Shown here: positions 45,488 to 57,368 of the stretch, one piece after another | Layout: each line of letters starts with the position of its first letter | Numbering within the stretch: position 1 is the first letter of the stretch | DNA from: Kitagawia praeruptora | Taxonomy: Eukaryota > Streptophyta > Magnoliopsida > Apiales > Apiaceae | Assembly: GCA_037693485.1 (NCBI GenBank) | Contig: CM075344.1 | Span: forward strand, 100,103,001 to 100,167,000 | DNA: 64,000 bases | Reading direction: 5' to 3' | The notes under the pieces: model-generated | Databases searched by the model: none | What the model saw: the letters and a program-made list of their open reading frames with translations, nothing else | What the model was told of the DNA's origin: nothing | Program-made: the position numbers and the translations under genes

Positions 45488-46795
45488 TTATAGAGACAGT
45501 CTCAGCTCCAAATCTAACTCTTGACTTCCACCCGACCCCGAGTTCCGGCTGCCTGAACCCATGGAATCACCACTCCCTCCTTTCTTCTCCACTAATTCCT
45601 GTAAGTTGAATTCACAAAAAAATTTGTAATAGAACTTGAGCTTATATATATATGTGGATGTGGTTAATTAATAACTGCGTACGTACCTGGGCTTCGAGGT
45701 CTACAAGGTTTCTGGAGATATATGGTTGCTGATAATATTGAGTAGGGTTTAAGGCAGCATTTCCAGCATTCCATCTGTTATATACCAATGTATAGTGATC
45801 ATCAGAACTACAGAAATGCATGTGAAGAAAGAAGATCGAGGAAACGAAAAGTACCTTGCAATATTATTAATAGTAGGCTGTGAATCACCATATCTGACAT
45901 TTGCTCTTTCCGAATCTCCCAAACCCATCTGCGCGCATAACAAAGCCAAGATGATTCAGTTGCTGAATGCAAGTACGTACACGTACATATCCAGAATTGC
46001 AATATACAACAAATATCGACATTAATTGATTGACAATTTTTGGACAACTTCTCGATCAGTCGTGAATACATATTTCTTGATACCCAAGACAAAAATCTAG
46101 GCTGTTCTCCAGCTATGTATCCCACATTTTACATATATATAGCATGCAGTCGGGGTTTTTATTTTAAATAATACAATAAAGATTAATTAACTTTGTGCAA
46201 ATTTCGATCCACTTTTCCATCTTCAGGACGATTTTTAATATTGCAAGATGAGACTTGGCAATATTTTATGCAGTTAAGGAAAAAGTTAAGTAAACAATAT
46301 ATTTTAAGCCCTCGTACACATAAAAAGATTAACAATAATTATTAAAACCTTGTTTAAATCATAATCCTATTTCCGTCACCGTACGTCTACAAACTAAGGA
46401 CTTGTGTACGCTGACATACCATCATGTTTTGAGCAGGCTGGAAGCCATAAGATGACGAGGTTGGTGTTGTGTATGAGAAAGATGAAGATTGCAGTTTTAC
46501 ATCCTCCTGTAATTCACATCACGTGTATTTTATATACATGTCAATACATCATATAATCAAAAAAATTCAAAACATTAGAAGAACATATATAAACCTGAAT
46601 GGGATTAGTAAAGGGATAATTAGGATTTGGAAGAGGATTAGCAGAGCCCAATTGAGTGTGGAGTCTGATTTTCTCTAACTGAGCAACACCTAAGCCTCTC
46701 TGTGGCTGCTTATTAGGCTTATCTGAACTATTGTTCTTCCCTTTTCTCGATGATGATCCTCCAAACTTTGCTTCTCCATAATAGTTGCTTCCCAT
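45488..46795 (-). CDS. SPEAR/TIE-like EAR-motif transcriptional repressor, five exons, 186 aa
   Basis: Exons on the minus strand: 46795-46595, 46506-46420, 45928-45855, 45774-45687 and 45598-45488 (TAA at 45490-45488). All introns are GT..AG and phases join cleanly (67+29+54+36 residues). The protein starts MGSNYYGEAKFGGSSSRKGK. It has the family-defining QPQRGLGVAQLEKIRLH helix at residues 31-47, a Ser/Gly-rich linker, and a C-terminal LDLELRLSL (residues 178-186), an EAR repressor motif (LxLxL). This is the layout of SPOROCYTELESS/NOZZLE-like EAR proteins (SPEAR, TIE1), nuclear adaptors that bind TCP factors and recruit TOPLESS. Length ~190 aa fits TIE/SPEAR proteins better than SPL itself. 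It is intact and the only clear host gene here. Which SPEAR paralogue it is cannot be told. Confidence 0.9.
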
Positions 46796-47041
46796 TTATC
46801 CCAAAAAAATTCTTACGAATAAAATTTTGTAATGTTGGTCCCCTTTTAAAGCTAGCCCTTTGTATTATCTAGCTAGCTTGCTGCTGATTATTGCATCGCT
46901 GGATCAGATTTCATAGATTCCTATGATTTATATTTTCTATATTTGTAATCCTTAGATTTTATGCTCTTCTCTTTTTTGATGGATTTTGAGACCCACATAG
47001 GCACATATAATGAAAGCGATTGTCTTTGATCGTAACGGATA
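46796..47041 (-). promoter_or_regulatory. Proximal promoter/5' UTR of the SPEAR-like gene
   Basis: Minus-strand TTTAAAAGGGG at about 46851-46841 could serve as a TATA element ~50 bp before the ATG. A palindromic GCTAGCTAG lies at 46871-46879. The region ends at a Stowaway-like MITE (47042). Confidence 0.35.
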
Positions 47042-47448
47042 CTCTTTCCGTCCCATTTTGTTGAGTTCGGATCCTCTATACTCTTATCCATGCCCTCTGT
47101 CCCTCTGCTTTTTTATATTAAAAGAGTGCTCCTGACGGGCCCATTTTAACATTATTTTCATTTTTATTTTCTTAAAATGGTTCCCGCCATGAACACTCTT
47201 TTAATACAAGAGTAGGGACACAGAAGGGAACACGGAGAAGAGGATAGAGGATAGAGGATCCGGGCTCCATTTCCTATTGTGTTTGTCCCAAAATGTTGTC
47301 CACTTTCAGTTAATATGGTAAATTAAGTGTTAATTATGTTAAGTTTTTTAAAATTTAATATAATTTTTTGGTAACTATTAGACTTTTTAATACGATTGAA
47401 TAAAATATGAAAATTCAATTAGTGACAAAATGAGTACGATAGAAAGAG
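47042..47448. mobile_element. Stowaway-like MITE upstream of the SPEAR gene, with nested palindromic MITE
   Basis: Outer TIRs CTCTTTCCGTCCC (47042) and ATAGAAAGAG (47448), with TA at 47040-47041 and 47449-47450. Inside, 47069-47262 is a near-palindrome: CGGATCCTCTATACTC..AAAAGAGTG against CACTCTTTTAATA..TAGAGGATCCG. Confidence 0.7.
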
Positions 47449-47827
47449 TATAAAATTTGCATTAATTTATATTATTATTGCCCGATTTTCCTTTCTTCAC
47501 CGCGTAACATCATCTTAAAAGACCTTACCAAAAAAGTCATACGGAAATATAAATGATTCAAGATTTCATAACCAATTAAGATTTAATTTTTAGATTCTAG
47601 AAATCTTAATTAAAAAATAAAGATCAAGTTTAGACTGTCTGGTTTATATACATGTCTTAGCGTTAAAGTAATCTCACATAAAAGTTGGTATAGACACAAT
47701 TGCTCGATAGATCATTAAATTCAAATTTGCTTTTAAGAATATTTGTATTGAACATGTTAAGCGATTCGAAAATAAAATGGGTGTTGGTCCAAAATAATCA
47801 CCTGGCAAACTGGATGACCCTTTTTAC

Positions 47828-48050
47828 TGACGAGACACGGTATACCGTGTACCGTGATAGGGGATGTGATGCGGAGGAGCGTCCTCCGTAACAAGGCATG
47901 ATACAGAGCTCCGTCTTCCGTGTTATGCATGATACGGTGGACGGTGTTTCGTGACAGTGCTGCGCACCCACCTAACACGGAACACCGTGTACCGTATTAA
48001 GGTAATACGGAGGCCGAAACTCCGTATCCCGTCGGTATTTCGGACCGTTT
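47828..48050. repeat. GC-rich palindrome cluster
   Basis: Perfect palindrome ACACGGTATACCGTGT (47835-47850), hairpin CGGAGGA-GCG-TCCTCCG (47872-47888) and hairpin CCGTATTA-AGG-TAATACGG (47992-48010), plus many ACCGTGT/ACACGG words between. No gene. It stands out from AT-rich flanks (47453-47820 and 48060-48540, where nothing else was recognised apart from a B-box-like relic at 48279-48304). Confidence 0.8.
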
Positions 48051-48550
48051 TTTTCAAAATCAGTATTTTGGGAAAAAACTTAGGAAAAATAGGCATTTTG
48101 ATAATTCTCTCAAATAAAACGGTTAATTATTTAGTTTGTTTATTTGTTTTCCAACTTAATTGCATAGTTGGTTAGTGATTTGTCCCTGCTGAGTTCTAAA
48201 TGAAATCAATATTCTTTATTAATGTGTCATGTTTTAATGGCACATAATAATACTAAAGTACCAAATTTGATTATCACTCAGTTCGGGATTCGATTCCTTC
48301 GAACTATATAATTATACAAGATTTATTTATTTAATTAAATTTCTTTAATTTCATCGTGCGTTTGATTTCTATAACTACATATTTAAAATAATGTTATTTA
48401 TTATATACTTTTTACCATTCAATTCTTTAATATTTTAATTTCGCACAGATTATCAATTAATTTGCTTTAAATTGGTTAAAATAAAGTAGTAATATCTCAC
48501 ATACATCCTCGATCATATTTACTTGGCATTTAATAACAAATTTGTAGAGC

Positions 48551-48640
48551 ACGATTGGATAGATCAATTGGTAAGGACTTATTCTTTATTTTCCTAGAAT
48601 TGGGTTCAATTCTGGATAATCCCGATATTTTTTTTTAAAT
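48551..48640 (+). repeat. tRNA-like SINE head relic
   Basis: A-box-like AGATCAATTGGTAAGGAC followed by B-box-like GGGTTCAATTCTGG at about 34 bp; Phe/Ile-like spacing but no cloverleaf. Confidence 0.4.
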
Positions 48641-49150
48641 ATATACTTCATTATAAGGCTATAAATCTAATTATTCAAGAAAAAAAAACAAATTTGTAGT
48701 GATTATTTTAACATTTTAGTGTTTGAAATTGCATCCATCAAATTTGAAAAGTTACTTTCTTTGTGCCACATATTTGCTTTCCAGCCAAGATTTTAATGAA
48801 GAACATCTATTGTCTTGAATTTCTACAAATAACATATATTGTCTTGAATTCCTAGTGTTATGTATTTCAAAAATTTTATTAAAATTTTTCTCAAATGACA
48901 TGACATAACAAATAGAGAGTTTTAATTTGTGACGCATATGTATGCATGCGGGATCTTATATTATTATTAGAAAAGTTACCATTTATTCATATGATACATC
49001 AATTTTGGGGAAAATTTTGGAATAAATTTTGGGATACATAGCATTTTTCTTCCTATAAATTTAAAGCATCTATCGCATTTAACTGCTCGGTTACAAATTA
49101 AGGATAGCTAATCTTTGCGGTCAAATCATGGCAATAAATTAGTATATTAT

Positions 49151-50322
49151 ATGTGCAAATGTACTAGTGTATCCGGGCAGAAAAATGATTCGGATAAAAT
49201 CGAAGCCAAATCGAAAGAGTCATCATCGTCATCGTCGGCGCCGCCTGAGGAAGATGGCGGCGAGTTAGATACAGAATCAAAGCTCCGTTGGTGATGATTT
49301 TGGCATCCAAATCGGGCATGTAAATAACCAAATCGATTCTTTCTTTATTCTCTATCCAATCAGTTCAATAAATTCGAGTTTTGGTAATTTTAAATTTTTG
49401 GCAATATTCAAGGTTGAGTTTTGTTGATAATATTTCGATTTTATGTTAGTATATATGTAGAGCGTGTGATAACATAACTAATCATATAATTTTTGTGATG
49501 TTCTTGGCGTTTTGATTTCGCTAGATGATTCTTGAGGTGGCCGATTTTTGGTTAAAATTATGGATTGTAAATTATGTTTACTTGTATACATAGATGGCTC
49601 CATGTAGTATATTATATATTTTTGTCACTTTTACTCGGTAAATATTTGGTTCGTCGGAATACGGCTGTAGTTACCGGATTTTGGCTTGTTTACGGTTGTT
49701 TTGATTGTAGTTCTGATTGGTATTGGTTTGTAAGATTGTTTGGATTGAAATAGGGTCAAATACTGCAAGTTTTAGGAGTATTTTGGATATTACCGAACTT
49801 TTTCGGCGGGTTGTTCAGGGCGACTCATTTGTATTCTTAATGATTCATTTAACATGTCTTCCTGATTAATGCATTTTTTATTAATTGATTTCCTGATTAA
49901 TTGATTTCATGATTAAATGTTAATTGATATTTTTTTATTTGATTAGTTGACTTCCTAATCGATGGTTTCCTTAATTAAATATTTTTTGATTAATTGATTC
50001 TCTCAGTTATTAATAATTGATTAACTAATTCCTTTATTAATTATATTTTTTTGATTATTTTTTAGACTATTGTACCATTATTGGGTGTACCGAAATTGTC
50101 GGTTTTTGGACCTTATATGGGTGTTTGTTATCCGTCATCAGTTGGCGAATTATTTTTGTTGACGAATTAATGTTAGTTGATTAAGGTATTTATAGCCAAA
50201 GGGATACTCCTTTTGGCTAGAGTAATGTTTGCTTTTGAGTTTAATTTTGCAGGAAAGCAGTTTACATGCAAAGACATGATGGACGGAGGAAGAAGCGAAA
50301 GTTTATAGAATGTACGTCTTAA
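49151..50322 (+). CDS. Possible two-exon small gene of unknown function (69 aa)
   Basis: Exon 1 at 49151-49290 starts MCKCTSVSGQKNDSD and contains a Ser run and an acidic patch (SSSSSSAPPEEDGG). It ends at the GT of TTG|GTGATG. Exon 2 starts after TTTTGCAG at 50253 and gives KAVYMQRHDGRRKKRKFIEC, stopping at TAA 50320-50322. Phase 2 joins to a TGG codon. The composition (acidic then strongly basic, NLS-like) is protein-like, but the intron is ~960 bp, there is no recognisable domain, and either exon could be part of a retroelement or of a longer gene (a GTACGT donor lies at 50312). I do not recognise it. Confidence 0.25.
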
Positions 50323-50349
50323 TCTTTCTTTTAGGGAGCTTTCTGTGCT

Positions 50350-50830
50350 TAAATTATTTTGGGGTTTTATGGAGGGTACTCTTTTCCCACTTGAGTTTTT
50401 TTCCCAAAGGGTTTTGCTCTTGTGGGTTTTTAACGAGGCCCTTCTTTATCCTTTTGTGTCCCTATTGATTGGGTTGAGAATTTTGAAGATCGGTCATGAT
50501 ATATTTTTTTGAGTGCAAGTTTCTTTGAAGTAAATGCCGATGACAAATTGGATTTAAGGAGAGCTGGTAGACAGGCGGAATTTGAGATAACTGAAGATTG
50601 GATCAACACTTCTTTTGGAGTGTTAATTATATTTTTAGTTGGTTATTATTGTTGTTACCTTTCTGTATTTTTACCTTTTGGCTAGTTTTTTCGGACTTAA
50701 AGGTTCTATTGTCTAAGCGTCCGGGGGCATCATGCGTGCCTTTCAGTTAGATAATATTTCTCCGGTTTCGCCGGTATTGTATTTCGGTACAATTCATATA
50801 CGAGAATGTATATTCTTTGACAAAAAAATA
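50350..50830 (+). repeat. Retroelement tail (LINE-like 3' end with poly(A))
   Basis: GGGTTTTTAACGAGGCCC (about 50427-50444) is a phrase common in plant retrotransposon ends. The block ends with GTTTCGCCGG..ATTCTTTGAC and A7 at 50821-50827, like a LINE tail. No ORF. 50830-52280 is AT-rich spacer with relics only. Confidence 0.35.
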
Positions 50831-51984
50831 GTATTGAATCATATTTTATACTTTTATCGTGTGAAGATTTGGGTATGGGATCATTTTATTCGGATCTAAA
50901 CCGAATATGAGTTAATGTCGTATTTTCTTTTTTCTAATCGAGTAGTTTGTGATCCATCGAATACGAGTCAAATATAATCCAAAAACCTTTTGTATCATTT
51001 TTATTTGAATTATATAAATAATCGTTTACTCTAAAATAAATATAATATTATAAAATATAATACTCACGAATTGAAAACTTAAATAATTGATCTATTAAGT
51101 ATTTGATGATATATACTCGGGTGAATAACTCGTATTTTATGAAAATTTAAATTTATAATTGTTATTATGAAATTATAATTTGCTATTCAGTTAGAAATAT
51201 AATGAAATAAAAATATAATTCAGATTCGGGTTTGACCAAATCGGAATCATTAAACATATTCAGATAGGATCATTTTTATAAGAAAAATATAACAATTAAT
51301 CTGAGCGGGTACATGAATATTCATATTCGGATCATATTTTATTCTGGTTCAATTTTTCCGTCAAGTTTGGACTATTTATAAAATAAATCTAAGATATGTA
51401 TTATATTTTCAAAACAAATATAAGCCGAAATATCGAATAATCCGAATCAATTTACAACCTTAAATGCATCTAAGAGATATTAATAAATTAGTGTAAGTTG
51501 TCATGCAACAAATCTAACTGAGCTGTTTCCCGCATGATTTGTGGGTCACAATGAATGAGTTGTTATGGGGTGGAAAGTAATGCTCAATTTGATTTCTTAT
51601 GCACACATGTGAACTTTTCCTACCAAAAAAACAAACCATCAGTTCAACCAATTCGGAGTGTGCGGTTTGTTGCTTTTTCTGCCCGCTTTGTGGTTTTTCT
51701 TTAGCCCTCTTTAGCCCGTGCAAACGAGCATATTTTAGATTTTATTATTTTAATAATTAATTGATTTTTAAAAAATATTTTATATATTTTGTCAGTTAAC
51801 ACTTGTAACATTCATATGGTGAAATAAATTATTGTCCAATTCATCAGAATATTACACTTATTTACATAAAAATTTAATTATTATATTTAATAGCTTATAT
51901 AACCTGTGCAAAGTATGGGTTTATTTTGATTTTTTTTTTAATTTCTTTATAGTGTAGTGTAATTTTATAAATATTATTTTTAAT

Positions 51985-52110
51985 ATGTTATTAAAAGAAT
52001 TTGAACCTTACATCTTTGCATATAATAATTTTTTAGTATTAAATATAAATTAATATGTTGTTAGTGGGAATCGAACCTTAGACCTCTGTACCTTTGTATA
52101 TAACAACTTT
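51985..52110 (-). repeat. Two tRNA-like B-box relics
   Basis: The minus-strand B-box-like AAGGTTCGATTCCCAC (52064-52080) and a decayed copy at about 51993-52008, each followed by similar AGACCTCTGTACC/ACATCTTTGCA sequence. They resemble the SINE heads at 43289 and 44158. Confidence 0.35.
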
Positions 52111-52288
52111 TAATATTGTTGTATCCAACGGTCATTATCTATTTGAGTTGAAAATCTAACGATTGTGGATGAGGGATAACAAAAAATGAGAGGATAACCA
52201 AAATTAGGGAGTTAACCAATCTATAAATTATACCCTTTTACTTATTATAGTACAGATAGTACAGATGTAGAGTATTATAACAAGAAAA

Positions 52289-52470
52289 ATGCTAGAGGTA
52301 CCAAATTGGGGTACCAAAAATTATTACTAAATGACATGGCATTGATTTGGTTGGCTATAATTATAATGGGCCCGCTAGGGCCAACCAATTAAAACATTTC
52401 AAAATGACAAATAGTTAGTGTCATGTCATTTTGTAACAAAATTTGGTACCTAATTTGGTACCTCTAGCAT
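52289..52470. mobile_element. Palindromic MITE (GCTAGAGGTACC family)
   Basis: Left ATGCTAGAGGTACCAAATT and right AATTTGGTACCTCTAGCAT are perfect inverted termini, and inner ATGACATGGCA/TGTCATGTCAT words also pair. 182 bp. A half copy is at 36028-36062. Confidence 0.8.
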
Positions 52471-52788
52471 TACTCTTATAACAATAATTTTTTCCTTTTT
52501 GCATAGAGTATTAACGAATACTTATGAACTCGGGTAGGACGAAAATGTTTAAAGACTGATCATAAATTTATTTATTCATCATTTTATTTTCGTAGTTCAT
52601 TGTTACACTTGTCAACGTTATCTTGATTTTAGATTTATATGTGAGTTTTTAATTTTTTAAGTAGTTCTTAAGTTGAATTTTATTACCTTTCAAACATTAA
52701 ATGATTCTGTCAAGATCCTAGTGCATATGTTGTTATTATTTAAGGTCATTGACCTTATAAATTATGAGAAATTTAAATTTAAATACTC

Positions 52789-53000
52789 CCTTTTTCTGTC
52801 CCATCCATTTCTTTACATGTTTTTGACATTACTTGGCACGCAATTTAAGATGTATATAAAGTATAGTTTCGTAACTTATTTTTAAAATCTTCTTTTTTTG
52901 AATAAAAATTTAAGCATTAATTTTTTATTCAAAAGAAAAAAAATAAAAAATAAATTATGGAACTATACTTTATAATAGCCTTGAAATGCGTCCAGCGTCT
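52789..53000. mobile_element. Stowaway-like palindromic MITE, decayed
   Basis: Left CTCCCTTTTTCTGTCCC; internal inverted TATAAAGTATAGTTTCGTAA and GGAACTATACTTTATA. The right terminus is degraded. Confidence 0.5.
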
Positions 53001-53009
53001 GAACATGGT

Positions 53010-53187
53010 GAAATATGATATGGTTACATGTTCTTAATTGTTATATGTTCTTAATTGTTTAGTGCCTGAAAATGGCGATTTATTATTATCAGAATTTGAT
53101 TCTGATTTTATGATTTTTGCGTTATATGATTTCTTTGATTGGATCATCTGAAATATGATATGGTTACATGTTCTTAATTGTTATATG
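53010..53187. repeat. 38-bp direct repeat pair
   Basis: GAAATATGATATGGTTACAT and the 18 bases after it occur at 53010-53047 and 53150-53187. Noncoding; 53190-53640 shows no gene. Confidence 0.75.
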
Positions 53188-53652
53188 AGCATGGTGATTG
53201 GTTATGGCCCTAAGACCAATAGGATAGTGGTTTTGATTTTATGGCTTGGTTTCTAAATACGACTTGCATGTCGTTATTCCTTGTAATTAATAAATCTCGA
53301 ATGAAACTCGAGTTCATCTTGTAAGTTTATTAGTGTAGCATGTTTTTCAATTATTCAATGTAACCATTAAAGAAGACAAGAAGAACAAGGAAGCAAGGAG
53401 GCGATTCCCTACGAAAATGCAAAGGAAAAGACATGTATTTAAATTGTATTTTGTTAACCACCATAGATTGACCTTGATCTTTTCATTAGCTTGAAAAGAT
53501 CACATAGGATGGGCCATAACCAAACACGTTTAATTTATGCACTTTACGTATATATGAATGTATGCGATATATACAATGTATGTGTAGAGATAAAGATGCA
53601 CGTTTAATTAGATTAATCATGTATGTATTAGATACGACACCCATGACATGCC

Positions 53653-55207
53653 TGAAGGAATTTACGGACGAGCGGAAGCGCGATATAACATTTATTCCGT
53701 AAAAACCATGTATCGTGCATTATAGAAAATCATATAAAAATGAAATAGCGGAGGAATCGTAACCATACCTTGAAATCGAAGCTTTACAAAATGGTGTTTT
53801 AGCAGTTGCTCCTCAGAGTGTGAAGCACTCTACCGGTATCCACCAAGATTAATTCTTCGACGAAGCTTTTTATAAAACTAAGCTTTTATAAAAATGGAGG
53901 TTTGAGAGAGAGAGAGAGAGAGAGAGAGATGAAGAAGATGAGGGAGGCAACTAGGTTTTTCACAAAAACCAAAAGTGTGTAAACTCAATCTCATCTCATT
54001 CTATTTATAGGGCTCATGTAGGGTTTTCATAATTAATATATCATTATATATTAATATATAAATCCTACACTTTATCTTATAAAATGTTAAATAATAATTA
54101 AAACAATTTTAATCATTATTAAAACAACTTGCTCTCTCAAAATACCTTCATCAATAAATTAATCTTTTTATGGTGTGACCCTGTAGGTTCAATATTAAGC
54201 CGGTAGTAGAAATAAATAATAATAAACTTTTTATTTATTATTTATATGAATTCTAAAATTCATTAAATATAATTAACTGATTAATTATATTTTTTCTACA
54301 TCGTGAGTGATGCTTCTCAACATATCGCGACTATCCGGATAATATGAATTCACTGCTTAGAATACCAAGAACCTGTCAGTGCTAGTTACTGTACAATCAA
54401 TTCCTTCTACCCTACAATATCCCGATTAAATACAAGGCATGGATCTCGTGTCAAGCCTATCAAATTTAATCATATGATTTCTTATTCATAATGCAAAGTT
54501 CATATTAATGCAAATTAGAAACTTCTTTCTAATTTCATACACTCTGGCAAGAGATTCCGGAACTAGCATACTAAGAATAACATAGGATATTCACTTCCTT
54601 ACTGGAAGGGGTAGATCCTTTATTGACCGTTAACTATCTCCATACACAAATCCCTATGCCCAGAATAGACCTAATGGATGTCCTTGAGACTAAGGACTAA
54701 ACCAAAGCACAGTTCATTATATACAAGATTACTCTAACGATCTCAAGTCTAAGGACACTTGTACAACTATCACTCAGTGAACAACTATCGACACGTGAGT
54801 AAACTCCATTAGTTGTTCAACTTATCGAGTCATGTTCAGTGAACTTATTCCCTAATAAGCACCTACATACTAGCTATAGTGTCGCCACACAAATGCCTAT
54901 GAGAACAGACATCCTCCTAAAAGGAGCAAGCATAGTATGTACCAATCTTTGCGGATTAGTTATCCTATGATCAGGAACTGTTTAGGTCTAGAGTTATCAT
55001 CTTCTAGATCTCACTATTATAATCTCATTATAATTCTAGAAGCTTTACTTTAAACCATGGAATATCTTATTTAAAACACTTTAAATAGATAAGGCCCGTA
55101 ATAAAAACAAATAAGTCTTTTATTAATATTAATGAAATCAAATAAGAGAACAAGAAAGTTCTTCCTAAATCATCATACACGATTGGAGTTTAGGACAAAC
55201 TCTTTCA
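53653..55207 (-). mobile_element. Solo Copia LTR, 1555 bp, TSD ATGCC
   Basis: Plus-strand ends TGAAGGAATTTACGG and GACAAACTCTTTCA, flanked by ATGCC at 53648-53652 and 55208-55212. On the minus strand it starts TGAAAGAGTTTGTCC, a common Copia LTR opening. Minus-strand TATA CCTATAAATAG lies at about 54000-54010. It shares short blocks with the 55828 LTR (GACCCTGTAGGTT, GGAATATC). It includes a (GA)n tract at 53905-53932. No internal region adjoins it. Confidence 0.75.
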
Positions 55208-55212
55208 ATGCC

Positions 55213-55827
55213 TGCTTAAACAAGATAAAATCTGTAAGGACTTGGGATTTTATAATAAACAATAACGACTATGAGATTTCTGTGTTTATGAAACATGGAA
55301 TTAAATACGAATTTTCAATTATTTCGACATGGGGATATTTTGTCAAAAACGGGTCATACCTGTAAGGAAGTTGGGTATTAAGTGAGGCCACTTGTGACTC
55401 CTCCAACAACCTGAAAATCAAACCAATGGTGAATATTTATTTGAAATATTTAATTCAAGAAAAAATTGGGAATCTCTTTATGATGGGATCATGGTCGTTT
55501 TAATTAAAAACCCCTAAGTAAAAGAATATTAAGTTTAAGATGCCTTTCAAATGGGAAGCACTCGTCAAGACCTAGATCGACAAAGGGTAGGTGCGCCAAA
55601 GCGGAGTACCCTCGTTTATCGTGGTAAGGCGCGATCGAGTAAGTTAGTGATACTCAACTGTTAGACCTTTGGGTTCGACTTAACTAGGTGACCACAATAG
55701 GATTGTGAACTTAGAGACATAGAGTTTGGTAAGATTTATTGGATAAATAGGAACAAATGTTGTTATGTGAACAAATGTTGTTCTACCAAACTATCCAAGA
55801 GTTATATATGATATAATTGACAAATGT
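55213..55827. other. Spacer without recognisable gene
   Basis: It holds three copies of ACAAATGTTGTT (55753, about 55775, 55822) just before the next LTR, and a short 77-codon open frame (55132-55365) that crosses the solo LTR end and is not credible. Confidence 0.4.
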
Positions 55828-57354
55828 TGTTGGTTTTGATCACATATACGCAGCGAAAACAGTAAATAAAATCGAAACCAAGCCCCGGATCCATGTATAA
55901 TAAATAGATAATATGGTAGATAGAACGTTTACCTTATCGAAGCTTTGTGATTGCAGAATAATAGTGATGAAAAGCACCCTCGATCACTGAGTGTTCCTCT
56001 TCGAAACCTCCTTTACGGTATCCATACGAACACCTTCAAGAACGTCTCACGATCTTGTCCGGAAGAGAGGTACTAGCCTCTAATAAAAAATAGGTTTAGG
56101 GTTTTGGTTCTTGCGGCTTCTTCTGTATTTTCCACGTCCAAAAAACTTCACCCCATATCTTTATTTATATGATAGTGTAAAGCCAAGAAGCCCATGTCAA
56201 AACCTAGCCCATATATGATTTATTAAATAATAGAATGAAATCCTATTATTTAAATAAATAATAATTAAGTCAAACTCAATTATTAAAATCATAAAAACAT
56301 ATCTCATATATCTTTGCATTTTATTATATCTTAATTAAGTCCCACTTAATTAATATAATAAAATCAATCTTTATCATTAATTAATTTAAATTCATAATTT
56401 AAATTAATTCTTCCTTTAAATGTTCTATGTGTGTGACCCTATAGGTTATTATTTAATTGGCAATAATTTTATTCTCCAATAAAATTATAAACAATGAGCG
56501 GCATCTAGTAATACATCATTGCTACCCAATTAAATAATAATTAAATCGTGATTCGATAAAAACCTTTCGTGATTAATGTCTCCGTGTAATATAATCCCTT
56601 TAACCAAATTTTATAGATTAAACTCGAGACATGTTTATTGTCATCCTCTTCATAATTTAATCCAGGTTTACTTGATCCATGAGTAGACTATTAACAAATA
56701 ATCATTATTTGAGCATGGCCATGCATTTTATATATAGTCTCACTCAATCAAGAGGCCAATAATATCTCTCCTAATTATAGGAGGGTTAAATATTTTATCT
56801 ATCATTCATATTTCTCATACGACTCATAATATACCCGATGTCCACTTTTATCATTACCTGGTGAAAGGTAACTTTTAATGTTGTCAAGGTATATTAATCC
56901 TCGTATAGAAATATAATGATCTCAAGTCAAAGGATCATTACACCATTACCATTGTGAGTCATTCTTATGACTTTATTAAACATGAAGAATCTCACTTTGG
57001 GTCTGTCCAGTACCATGTACTCCTACATGTACCTATGTATTGACTTTAGTATCTCCATACTAATAACCAATGAGATGTGGTTATCTGTCAAACAACATAC
57101 TAGTCTATATATTATTATTGTCCTATATAATAATAGTCAACTAGGGACATTTAAGAATATGATATATTATATAATCTCAAGTTCAAGTCATGTACTTAAA
57201 CTATACAATTTGTATCATGATTCTAAGGACATTTATTATGCTAACAAATATATCGCAGTAATTAAAGTCATAATAAATACATTTATTTAATAATCAAATA
57301 ACATAAGGTTTATTCAAGAAACTATGTGTTGCCTCTAGGGCACCTACACTAACA
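55828..57354 (-). mobile_element. 3' LTR of a minus-strand Copia element (1527 bp)
   Basis: Plus-strand ends TGTTGGTTTTGATC and CACCTACACTAACA. Adjoining on the right is the polypurine tract (minus strand AAGTGGGAGATTG) and then pol. Minus-strand TATA at about 56160-56172. It aligns along its length with the split LTR at 7699-18115. Confidence 0.8.
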
Positions 57355-57368
57355 ATCTCCCACTTGCA

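Noticed and set aside
45749..46125. Several 66-105 codon frames across the SPEAR gene
   Set aside because: They run through introns or lie on the opposite strand; the spliced five-exon model explains the locus.
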